Source of the DNA: Pseudoalteromonas caenipelagi
Lineage (GTDB): Bacteria; Pseudomonadota; Gammaproteobacteria; Enterobacterales; Alteromonadaceae
Direction: 5' to 3'
DNA length: 64,000 bases
Assembly: GCF_013140855.1 (NCBI RefSeq)
Contig: NZ_JABBPG010000005.1
Location: forward strand, 186,001-250,000
A program made the position numbers and the translations under genes. The notes beneath the pieces were generated by a model. That model searched no databases, was not told the DNA's origin, and saw nothing but the letters and a program-made list of their open reading frames with translations. Shown here piece by piece: positions 30,196 through 37,516 of the stretch (the stretch's first letter is position 1; every line of letters starts with the position of its first letter).

Positions 30196-31461
30196 CTAGA
30201 AACCTAAGTTAAATTGCACACCCAGCACAGTTGCATGGCCATTAGACTCAAAGCCCCATGCTTGTCCAAGATTATCCTTTTCAACAAAGTGTTGTGTTTT
30301 GCCGCGTAAAAAACTCACGCCAAAGTCCAGCGAGCTATTTTTAGAAACTTGATATTCGGCACCAAATGAGTACCACATACGATCCGTATCAGGAATAGAA
30401 ATAGACATATGATAAGGATCCGCAGGCGATTTATCATAAGCGATTCCTAATCGCAGTTTTAAATCGTTGCCATATTGGTGATCTGCACCGATTGCGTAAC
30501 GCATAGAATTAGAGAAGTTTTCATCTTTGCTAAATACCGTACCACGCCCTTTTACCTCGGCTGCTAATGTCTTAAAGCTACTCCATCCAGTCCAAAGCAC
30601 ACTATAGTGAAGTGAGCTACTTTCGCTAATGGTATGGCTACCAGAAAACTCTGCAATAGCGGGTAGAGTAAGTTCTAAACTACCAGGTAAAGTACTACCA
30701 GCAGTACCGTTAAAAGGCGCTCCAGCAGGTAATTGATTACTAAACTCACCGTCAAATACAATGTCGGTTTCGCTGCGATAATGCAAGCCAAAGCGGCTAT
30801 CATCATCTATTTGATAGCTAAGCCCTAAATTCCAGCCATAGCCACTATCATCCCCTTCTAAATGCATTGCTTGTGTTGCCGCAGGTACAGGAAGAGGCGA
30901 CGCGCCAAAAGTACGCACTATTTTCGCATCTGCGTATACATAGTTAACACCAAGAGCAACGGTGAACTCTTTTGAGACTTCATAGGCAACACTCAAATTG
31001 GTATTTACCGTAACTATCTCCGTTTCACCGGCTAGCTGCCCTGCAGCATAGTCTGTTACAAACTCAGTTGCTAAACCAAACTGAGAGTAAACCCCCATTC
31101 CTAAGAATAATGACTCATTAATAGGCGTCATAAAATAAACTGCAGGCACAACAGCACTTGGCGCTATGCTTGAATCATCCAGTTTATTTGGGGCTACACC
31201 GTTATTTGTCGAGGTACCTCGAAGGCTAACATCAGGCTCAACATACATGGCACCAACACTTAGCATAGTGCTGTCAAATTGGCTCATAAGCGCTGGGTTG
31301 CGTGCAATAACTGAAGCATCATCAGCAACCGATGCTTCACCTGCATACGCGCGCCCAAGTCCTGATACACTTTGCTCTGCTAATTGAAAGGCAGCTGCAA
31401 AAGCGTGTGAAGATACTAACATCATACTTGATGCGAGTAGCGTTTTTTTAAATACAGACAT
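30196..31461 (-). CDS. FadL/OmpP1 family outer-membrane transport protein
   Basis: A 421-residue beta-barrel importer for long-chain fatty acids or other hydrophobic compounds. The signal peptide is MSVFKKTLLASSMMLVSSHAFA. The mature N-terminus has the FadL plug signature AFQLAEQSVSGLGRAYAGEAS ... VIARNPALM, including the conserved NPA. Alternating hydrophobic strands continue to a C-terminal Phe (GVQFNLGF), the usual assembly signal for outer-membrane barrels. Whether the ligand is a fatty acid or another hydrophobic compound cannot be read from sequence. Confidence 0.92.
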   Translation of the reverse strand: MSVFKKTLLASSMMLVSSHAFAAAFQLAEQSVSGLGRAYAGEASVADDASVIARNPALMSQFDSTMLSVGAMYVEPDVSLRGTSTNNGVAPNKLDDSSIAPSAVVPAVYFMTPINESLFLGMGVYSQFGLATEFVTDYAAGQLAGETEIVTVNTNLSVAYEVSKEFTVALGVNYVYADAKIVRTFGASPLPVPAATQAMHLEGDDSGYGWNLGLSYQIDDDSRFGLHYRSETDIVFDGEFSNQLPAGAPFNGTAGSTLPGSLELTLPAIAEFSGSHTISESSSLHYSVLWTGWSSFKTLAAEVKGRGTVFSKDENFSNSMRYAIGADHQYGNDLKLRLGIAYDKSPADPYHMSISIPDTDRMWYSFGAEYQVSKNSSLDFGVSFLRGKTQHFVEKDNLGQAWGFESNGHATVLGVQFNLGF

Positions 31462-31688
31462 TTTCTAATCCCATGTGTAAAGTCACATTTTTAAAACCTG
31501 CACACACTACCTAAAACAAGATTAAAAAGCTGCAATTTCGAGATAATACTCTAATCAATCGAACATTTTTACATCACAGCTTAAAGTTTACGCAGCCAAA
31601 CACCCATAAAAAGCACTCAAATACAAATAACTCTCATTAGCATTGACGAGGATGGACAATTTAATTAGACTTCTTAGAAAGCCCAACA

Positions 31689-32024
31689 ATGGATCTAAAA
31701 GACATGCTGTTACTCATATTAGGTGCTCTGACCTTTTCAGGAGTGAGTGTTTACTGCTGGTGTAAGGCCACATATTGTGCTTGCAGACATGCTGGGCAAT
31801 GCGATAATCCTATAAGCTATTATTGGCTGGTTGGAATTTGTGCGTCTTTATTGGCATTGCTACTTTGCTGTTTGGCACTACACACAAATAAAGGCACGGT
31901 ACTGTGGTTAATTTTAACACTGTCTTGTTTAGGTGGCGCATCAATGTCAGCTAAATTCAGTGCTCTAAAACGACGTAAAAAAATTAAGCTAAAAGGTGAT
32001 CTTTTAATAGGCGAGATAAGTTAA
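31689..32024 (+). CDS. Small Cys-rich membrane protein, unknown
   Basis: Not recognised. A 111-residue protein with about three hydrophobic helices (5-25, 44-64, 70-90), a basic tail (KRRKKIKLK) and nine cysteines, several in YCWCKATYCACRHAGQC between helices 1 and 2, which could bind metal. Ribosome-binding sequence before the ATG is poor. Its last 41 bases overlap the end of the convergent HD-GYP gene. The reading frame is plausible but not certain to be expressed. Confidence 0.5.
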   Translation: MDLKDMLLLILGALTFSGVSVYCWCKATYCACRHAGQCDNPISYYWLVGICASLLALLLCCLALHTNKGTVLWLILTLSCLGGASMSAKFSALKRRKKIKLKGDLLIGEIS

Positions 32025-33273
32025 TTTGATAATCTAAAGGCCGTATGCTGGCAATCACTTTGATATCATGATCAGGAGAGCTTAAATCAAGTTCCTTAGC
32101 CGTGATATGGTGCATGTGTTTTGTATTGTAAAATATTCTCACATGTGGCGCGGTCGGGGCATGTTTATTACCAGCAAGCACCAAAGCGAGTCGCTCATTC
32201 GTTAGTTTAACGATAGAACCGACAGGATGAACTCCAAGACATTTGATAAAACGCTGTACGAGCACAGGGTCAAATTTATCTTTGTTAGTCAGTAAATGGC
32301 GCAGAGCATGAACAGGCTCTTCGCCTTGTTGGTATGGTCGCTCTGAAGTCATGGCATCATATACGTCAACAATCGCCATCATTCTTGCAGCTTTACTTAT
32401 CTGTAGCCCTTTTAAGCCCCGAGGATACCCCGTGCCGTCAATTCGCTCATGATGGTTGATTATCATGTCCATGATCATTGGGGTGATGCCTTGCTCTCCC
32501 TTTACTAAACCTAAAGAATGAACGACATGTTTTTTTACCGCTTTGTATTCTATATCAGTAAGCTTGTCTTGTTTATTAACCAAGCCTTGAGGTAAACGTG
32601 CGTGCCCCACATCATGCAACATAGCGCCCATTGCAAGCTGCTGAATGAGGCTTTGTGACAGGCCTAAATATTTAGCAAATACACTTATCAAAATGGCGCA
32701 ATTAATCATATGCCGCCAGTTATAGCCTTCTCTATCTTGCAAACGCGTTAAAATAGCCATGGCATTACTGTTGCGCAATACTGACTCTACGATTTCTTTG
32801 CTTATTTGATTAATCAGACCAACATCTGCTTTTAACCCAGACGTCACATCTCCATACAATATTTGTATTTTTCTATTGTGTAGCTCAAATGCTTGGCTAG
32901 CAAGCTCAAATTCTCGCTCAAGTGAAGTCGGTTCTGTTGACTCCTGAGCTCTCTTTTTAGTGCGTCGTGACGGCTGCTTCTCTCCAGCCATACCAGCTCT
33001 TCGACGTCGTTCTCGAGCATCAAGCTTTGTTGCTTCAGGTTTATTACGCTCTTTTTTTGCTTCAACCTGATATTTTTCAGGAACTGCAATTTCACTCAAA
33101 TCAAAGTCAATATTGAGCTCTAATACACCTTCTGCAGAGAGTTTGTCTATGATGTCGCTGTCTCTGACCATACCACGAGATTTGATTTTGACACCCGTAT
33201 CTGCGCGTTGCTTGTGAACACTGTCTACAAACATACCAGGCTTGAGTTCAGAAATCGGCAGAGTCACTCGCAT
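31984..33273 (-). CDS. HD-GYP cyclic-di-GMP phosphodiesterase with DUF3391 domain
   Basis: Hydrolyses c-di-GMP. The 429-residue protein has an N-terminal DUF3391 domain (about 1-60; LPISELKPGMFV), a basic linker (about 75-110, KKERNKPEATK ... RRRAGMAG) and a C-terminal HD-GYP domain (about 170-350). Metal-binding and signature residues are intact: MLHDVGHARLP, then HHERIDGTGYPRGL. No membrane span, so it is cytosolic. The activity is therefore likely real. It stands alone; the gap to rraB is about 190 bases. Confidence 0.93.
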   Translation of the reverse strand: MRVTLPISELKPGMFVDSVHKQRADTGVKIKSRGMVRDSDIIDKLSAEGVLELNIDFDLSEIAVPEKYQVEAKKERNKPEATKLDARERRRRAGMAGEKQPSRRTKKRAQESTEPTSLEREFELASQAFELHNRKIQILYGDVTSGLKADVGLINQISKEIVESVLRNSNAMAILTRLQDREGYNWRHMINCAILISVFAKYLGLSQSLIQQLAMGAMLHDVGHARLPQGLVNKQDKLTDIEYKAVKKHVVHSLGLVKGEQGITPMIMDMIINHHERIDGTGYPRGLKGLQISKAARMMAIVDVYDAMTSERPYQQGEEPVHALRHLLTNKDKFDPVLVQRFIKCLGVHPVGSIVKLTNERLALVLAGNKHAPTAPHVRIFYNTKHMHHITAKELDLSSPDHDIKVIASIRPLDYQINLSRLLKDHLLA

Positions 33274-33462
33274 AGTAGGATCATATAAAAAAGGACGACA
33301 GGTACGATTAATAGCACTTTTTGACCCTAAGAGTCTATATTTCGAGTATTAAATAATAATTAACTATTAGATAAAAAATCAATAGGAGGGAGTTAATGTA
33401 GAGTTTTTAGGTGTAAACGCGCTGTATACACCTAAACAAGTCATAGCCAGCTTAAAGTTGCA

Positions 33463-33798
33463 TTACTCTTGAAAATAAGTGCCCCAACCATCATATTCAA
33501 CATCAAATTCTTGCGCTAAAGCTGCAAGTTTATCAACGTCTTCCATGATAACGTCAGTGTCTAACTCGGCCTCAACGACAACATCAAAACCCCAAATTTT
33601 ACTGCCGTCTTCAAGTTCTAATTCAGCGGGGTCTTCTACATCATAACCAAGTCTAAAAGCTGCTAGTGCTGCATTTTCTAACTTTTTGAAGTCTTCACAT
33701 ACAAAGTGGTGTTCTACTTCATAAAGTTTGTCTGTTGCTGAACCATCTTCTAAGAGTGACTCAACAATATCTTCACTAATTTCGCGCCAGTTTTCCAT
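33463..33798 (-). CDS. rraB: Ribonuclease E inhibitor RraB
   Basis: Binds RNase E and modulates mRNA decay. The 111-residue protein shares the E. coli RraB core: LLEDGSATDKLYEVEHHF, AALAAFRLGYDVEDPAELELEDG and FDVEYDGWGTYF. It lacks the long acidic C-terminal tail of the E. coli protein (138 residues), ending just after GTYFQE. Its start lies inside the end of plsC (23-base overlap), so the two are translationally linked. Confidence 0.93.
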   Translation of the reverse strand: MENWREISEDIVESLLEDGSATDKLYEVEHHFVCEDFKKLENAALAAFRLGYDVEDPAELELEDGSKIWGFDVVVEAELDTDVIMEDVDKLAALAQEFDVEYDGWGTYFQE

Positions 33799-34516
33799 TG
33801 TTCTCTATTACCTTTTCATCAAGCTGAGCAATACGTTGTGCCATTACTGAATGTATTGCTTTTGCATGCTCACGCGCACTGATCTCTTTGTCTAAATTAA
33901 TCGGCGCCAAAATATCGATGTAGATTATACCATTGTCCCAGCGGTTTAGCTTAATACAATTAGTAGTGCTATTCATGCAGACGGGGACTACGGGTACTTG
34001 TGCATTCAAGGCAGTATGAAAAGCACCGGTTTTAAATGGTAATAAGCCCTTTCCATAACTTCGCGTTCCCTCTGGAAACATCCAAATAGACAAGCCTTTA
34101 TTTTTAATCTTTTCGGCAGATTTGCCAATCGTACCAACTGCTTTAGTGCGATTGCTTCTATTGATAAGAATATTACCCGAAAGCCAATAAAGCTGCCCAA
34201 AGAATGGGATCCACTTCAAACTTTTTTTACCCATACTAACTGTGTTTTGAGGAACAACCGCTGTCAAGGTGAAAAGATCATAGTTATTTTGATGATTTGC
34301 TACATATACAGCAGGCCCAACATGCTCACTTTCAGGGTGGCGCGAAACAACTAATTTCACCCCAATAACTGCTGACATTCTGCCAAACCAACTTGCAATG
34401 ATATGGACATTGTTAGGGTGAAATGGCCTTACGACACATAAAAGTAATCCAAACACACAGCTAAAAACAATAAACAATGCCATCGCTAAGACGCGTAATA
34501 CTGCCAACAAAATCAT
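33776..34516 (-). CDS. plsC: 1-acyl-sn-glycerol-3-phosphate acyltransferase
   Basis: Acylates lysophosphatidic acid to phosphatidic acid at the inner membrane. The 246-residue protein has a hydrophobic N-terminus (about 3-30), the catalytic HX4D box as NHQNNYD, the FPEGTRS block that binds the phosphate, and PVVPVCM near the end of the domain. Length matches E. coli PlsC (245). rraB overlaps its 3' end. Some genomes carry several homologues, so the symbol is the best guess. Confidence 0.9.
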   Translation of the reverse strand: MILLAVLRVLAMALFIVFSCVFGLLLCVVRPFHPNNVHIIASWFGRMSAVIGVKLVVSRHPESEHVGPAVYVANHQNNYDLFTLTAVVPQNTVSMGKKSLKWIPFFGQLYWLSGNILINRSNRTKAVGTIGKSAEKIKNKGLSIWMFPEGTRSYGKGLLPFKTGAFHTALNAQVPVVPVCMNSTTNCIKLNRWDNGIIYIDILAPINLDKEISAREHAKAIHSVMAQRIAQLDEKVIENNGKLARN

Positions 34517-34597
34517 TTCTCCTCACTTACGAAGGCGCATTATAATCAAAATAGCGAACACTTGTAAGCTCAAAAAATAACTCTGTCGGCAAAAAAC

Positions 34598-34628
34598 AAA
34601 AAAGCCGCTAACAAGGTAGCGGCTTTTT
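34598..34628 (-). terminator. Terminator of rpoH
   Basis: GCCGCTA/TAGCGGC stem with a 6-base loop, flanked by six A and five T. It starts about 20 bases after the rpoH stop (34648), and its minus-strand T-run follows the hairpin. Confidence 0.9.
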
Positions 34629-34647
34629 CTTATAATTCAATTATCTG

Positions 34648-35511
34648 TTAGCTCATCGCTGAATGCAGCTTTTTCATTGCTGACTTTTCTAGTTGACGTA
34701 CACGCTCTGCTGAAACGTTGTATTTCTCAGCCAAATCTTGCAGCGTCGCTTTTTCATCACCTAGCCAACGCGCACTAACGATATCTTGCGAACGTTCATC
34801 TAGCGTTTTAAGCGCGTTAAATAAACGCGTTTGAGACTGCTCTTGCCACTGCTCTTCTTCGACCACATCAGCCAAGTCACCACTTGAGTCGGTTAAGTAT
34901 TGAACTGGAGAGTAACTGCTTGTTGGTGCATCGTCGTTATCATCAGTTGTTAGATCAAAGCCCATATCTTGGCCACTCATACGCGATTCCATTTCACGTA
35001 CTTCCTTTTCACTAACACCCAACTCATTCGCAACGGTAGTCACTTCATCTTGATTGAACCAACCCAAACGTTTTTTGTTTTTTCTTAAATTGAAAAATAA
35101 TTTACGTTGTGCTTTTGTCGTTGCAACCTTAACAATACGCCAATTCTTCAGCACATACTCATGGATTTCAGCTTTTATCCAATGTACTGCGAACGAAACA
35201 AGTCTAACACCGACATCAGGATTAAAACGTTTAACAGCCTTCATTAGACCTATGTTGCCTTCTTGGATTAAATCTGCCTGCGGTAAACCGTAGCCAGAGT
35301 AGCTTTTCGCAATATGGGCAACAAAGCGAAGGTGAGAAACGATGAGTTTTTTAGCAGCTTCCAAATCCCCTTCCTGTTGAAGGCGAGTGGCCAACACTTT
35401 TTCCTGCTCTGCATCAAGCATAGGAATAGCGCTTACAGTTTGTAAGTAACCATCTAAGCTCGCGCTTTGCTGTCCAGCTGTTAGTGCTAATGCATATAAA
35501 TCTTTACTCAT
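34648..35511 (-). CDS. rpoH: RNA polymerase heat-shock sigma factor (sigma-32)
   Basis: Directs RNA polymerase to heat-shock promoters. 287 residues (E. coli 284). It shows region 2 ([19 protein letters not shown]), the RpoH-specific box [10 protein letters not shown], region 3 and a C-terminal helix-turn-helix ([26 protein letters not shown]). The gene follows ftsX in the conserved rsmD/ftsYEX-rpoH arrangement, here with a 276-base gap that contains a promoter and a perfect CIRCE element. HrcA repression is therefore predicted in addition to the post-transcriptional control known for RpoH in relatives. Confidence 0.97.
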   Translation of the reverse strand: MSKDLYALALTAGQQSASLDGYLQTVSAIPMLDAEQEKVLATRLQQEGDLEAAKKLIVSHLRFVAHIAKSYSGYGLPQADLIQEGNIGLMKAVKRFNPDVGVRLVSFAVHWIKAEIHEYVLKNWRIVKVATTKAQRKLFFNLRKNKKRLGWFNQDEVTTVANELGVSEKEVREMESRMSGQDMGFDLTTDDNDDAPTSSYSPVQYLTDSSGDLADVVEEEQWQEQSQTRLFNALKTLDERSQDIVSARWLGDEKATLQDLAEKYNVSAERVRQLEKSAMKKLHSAMS

Positions 35512-35544
35512 TTTTCACCTCAGTGATAAATATTTCAGTCCATT

Positions 35545-35571
35545 TTAGCACTCTTCAAGCAAGAGTGCTAA
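35545..35571 (-). promoter_or_regulatory. CIRCE element (HrcA operator) upstream of rpoH
   Basis: TTAGCACTC-N9-GAGTGCTAA, a perfect match to the CIRCE consensus with the required 9-base spacer. It lies 33 bases before the rpoH ATG and just downstream of a -10-like sequence, so it would cover the transcription start and the leader. HrcA binding there would repress rpoH. Confidence 0.93.
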
Positions 35572-35575
35572 TGCG

Positions 35576-35605
35576 TATATAATACTTTTTTAAAAGAAAA
35601 TGCAA
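35576..35605 (-). promoter_or_regulatory. Predicted rpoH promoter
   Basis: On the minus strand TTGCAT (35605-35600) is followed by TATTATATA (35584-35576), giving a -10 with 15 to 18 bases of spacing depending on register. Initiation would fall near 35570, inside CIRCE. Confidence 0.5.
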
Positions 35606-35739
35606 GCTTTTTCTCTTTGCTGCGGATCTTACACTTAAGCTATTGATTTATAGAAGGTCAAAATAAAACACTGGTCAGAAAACAGATAATAGCGTTGCCA
35701 GCCTAGCACATTTACATGACTCAACTGTGACATTTTACA

Positions 35740-35774
35740 GGCACTTAAGACAATAATTTGTTCATTTAAGTGCC
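35740..35774. repeat. Inverted repeat downstream of ftsX
   Basis: GGCACTTAA (35740-35748) and TTAAGTGCC (35766-35774) are exact complements around 17 bases. This could be an ftsX terminator or processing hairpin, though no T-run follows. Confidence 0.4.
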
Positions 35775-35787
35775 AAAGTGCATAGAA

Positions 35788-36774
35788 CTATACTTTGTCT
35801 GGCTCGATGTCTTTTATGTAACGATGTACAGATAAAAACGACCCACCAAACCCTAGGGTGATTGCCAAAAGGAGCAAAATCATCAATTCATTTAAATTGA
35901 GACCTTGCAATACAAATGAGCTTTGATACACCCCAGCAACCATTGACACTGCAGACTCTAACCACCACAGCATCAATGCGACGCTTATAAATGCCACCAA
36001 ACCACCAACAATGCCATACCATATACCAGTCCAAATAAATGGCGTGTGAATAAACGTATTTGTTGCTCCAACTAATTTCAAAACTTGAATTTCTTCTTTT
36101 TTATCCATGATAGATAGACGTATGGTATTGCCAATAATCAAGATCACCGCACTGAGTAATAATAGTGCAATAGTCACAACGCTTTCTTTTAATAAGCTCA
36201 ACAATGCATTTAGACGCTCTAACCACTCTATATCGAGTTTACCAAACTCAACTTCGCGCTCTTTTTCTAATTTATCCAAAAGCTGCTGCGCCGCCTGTGG
36301 CTTGCGATACCGGTCAGTGGGTGTAACCAGTACCACATTAGGTAGTGGGTTTTCTTCTAAATAGTCAAGAGCCTGACCAAACCCAGATATACGCTTGAAT
36401 TCATCAAGTGCTTGAGATTTAGATATAAGTTTAACATCCGCAACTTCTGGATACAGAGCGAGTCGCTTAGCTAACGTTTGCGTTTGTTGTTCACTCATTG
36501 ACTCTTTAACGAATAGCGATATTTCTGCTGCATCGTTAAAACCACTACTCACCTGTTGTACGTTTTTTACAACAATGTACAAGGTTGCAGGCAATGTTAA
36601 GCTCAACCCTAACACTAAGATAGTCATCATCGAAGCCATGGGTGTACGCCACATTTCACCTAAGCTATTGACCCCCTGACGAAGTACAGTGATAACAAAA
36701 AAGTAAACTTGCAAAAACACAGATTTATTTTGGCTCGTAGTTTGTGCTTCACGACTTTTAAACAATAAGCTCAT
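35788..36774 (-). CDS. ftsX: Cell-division ABC transporter permease FtsX
   Basis: Membrane partner of FtsE; together they regulate peptidoglycan hydrolysis at the septum by activating amidase activators such as EnvC. 328 residues: a cytoplasmic N-terminus, one helix (about 45-70), a large periplasmic loop (about 75-200) and three helices near the C-terminus (about 205-320). Motifs include the conserved DKKEEIQVLKLVGAT. Its start overlaps the ftsE stop by four bases. Confidence 0.95.
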   Translation of the reverse strand: MSLLFKSREAQTTSQNKSVFLQVYFFVITVLRQGVNSLGEMWRTPMASMMTILVLGLSLTLPATLYIVVKNVQQVSSGFNDAAEISLFVKESMSEQQTQTLAKRLALYPEVADVKLISKSQALDEFKRISGFGQALDYLEENPLPNVVLVTPTDRYRKPQAAQQLLDKLEKEREVEFGKLDIEWLERLNALLSLLKESVVTIALLLLSAVILIIGNTIRLSIMDKKEEIQVLKLVGATNTFIHTPFIWTGIWYGIVGGLVAFISVALMLWWLESAVSMVAGVYQSSFVLQGLNLNELMILLLLAITLGFGGSFLSVHRYIKDIEPDKV

Positions 36775-37448
36775 AACCCCCCCTCCATTAACGGATCTTG
36801 ACTCATACGGCCATGATTTAACGTCAAACTCCGATATTTCATTCTGGCAATCAGCCCAAGGTCGTGTGTCGCAATGAGTACCGCCGTGCCGTGACGATTG
36901 AAGTCTTCAAATAGCTTTAAAATTTCCATTGATAACTCTGGGTCTAAGTTACCTGTTGGTTCATCAGCCAATAACAATGGAGGCGAATTGACAATAGCTC
37001 GAGCAATACCAACTCGTTGCTGTTCCCCTCCTGATAACGTACTGGGTTGGCAACGAACTTTATCTAAAAGACCCACTTTATCCAGCGCTGCATGCACCCT
37101 TTTTGCAATGTGTTTATGATGCATACCCTCAATAACCAAAGGTAATGCAACATTATCAAATACGTTGTAACGCTCAAGTAAGCGATGGTTTTGGAATATG
37201 ATCCCTATATCACGCCTAACAAAAGGGATCTGGCGATTGCTAACGCCATTTAAGTCAACGCCATTAATAAAAACGTGCCCAGCAGAAGGGCGTTCCATAA
37301 CGCTGATCAACTTTAGTAAAGTACTTTTTCCAGCACCACTGTGACCGGTTAAAAAAGCAAGCTCGCCATTGCCTAGCTCAAAACTTACTTTCTCTAACGC
37401 TCTGTGACCACCTGGATAGGTTTTGCTGACTTGGTCAAATTTGATCAT
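36771..37448 (-). CDS. ftsE: Cell-division ATP-binding protein FtsE
   Basis: The ATPase of the FtsEX complex, 225 residues. Walker A (TGHSGAGKSTLL), Q-loop (FQNHRLLERYNVFDN), signature (LSGGEQQRVGIARAIV), Walker B (LLADEPTGNLDPE) and H-loop (LIATHD) are all intact. It sits between ftsY and ftsX in the conserved ftsYEX order and overlaps ftsX by four bases. Confidence 0.97.
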   Translation of the reverse strand: MIKFDQVSKTYPGGHRALEKVSFELGNGELAFLTGHSGAGKSTLLKLISVMERPSAGHVFINGVDLNGVSNRQIPFVRRDIGIIFQNHRLLERYNVFDNVALPLVIEGMHHKHIAKRVHAALDKVGLLDKVRCQPSTLSGGEQQRVGIARAIVNSPPLLLADEPTGNLDPELSMEILKLFEDFNRHGTAVLIATHDLGLIARMKYRSLTLNHGRMSQDPLMEGGL

Positions 37449-37516
37449 GTTAGGCCTGCTTATAATTGTGTTTTAGACCAAAGAAAGGGAGCATCTTGTC
37501 TCCCTATCATTATTAG

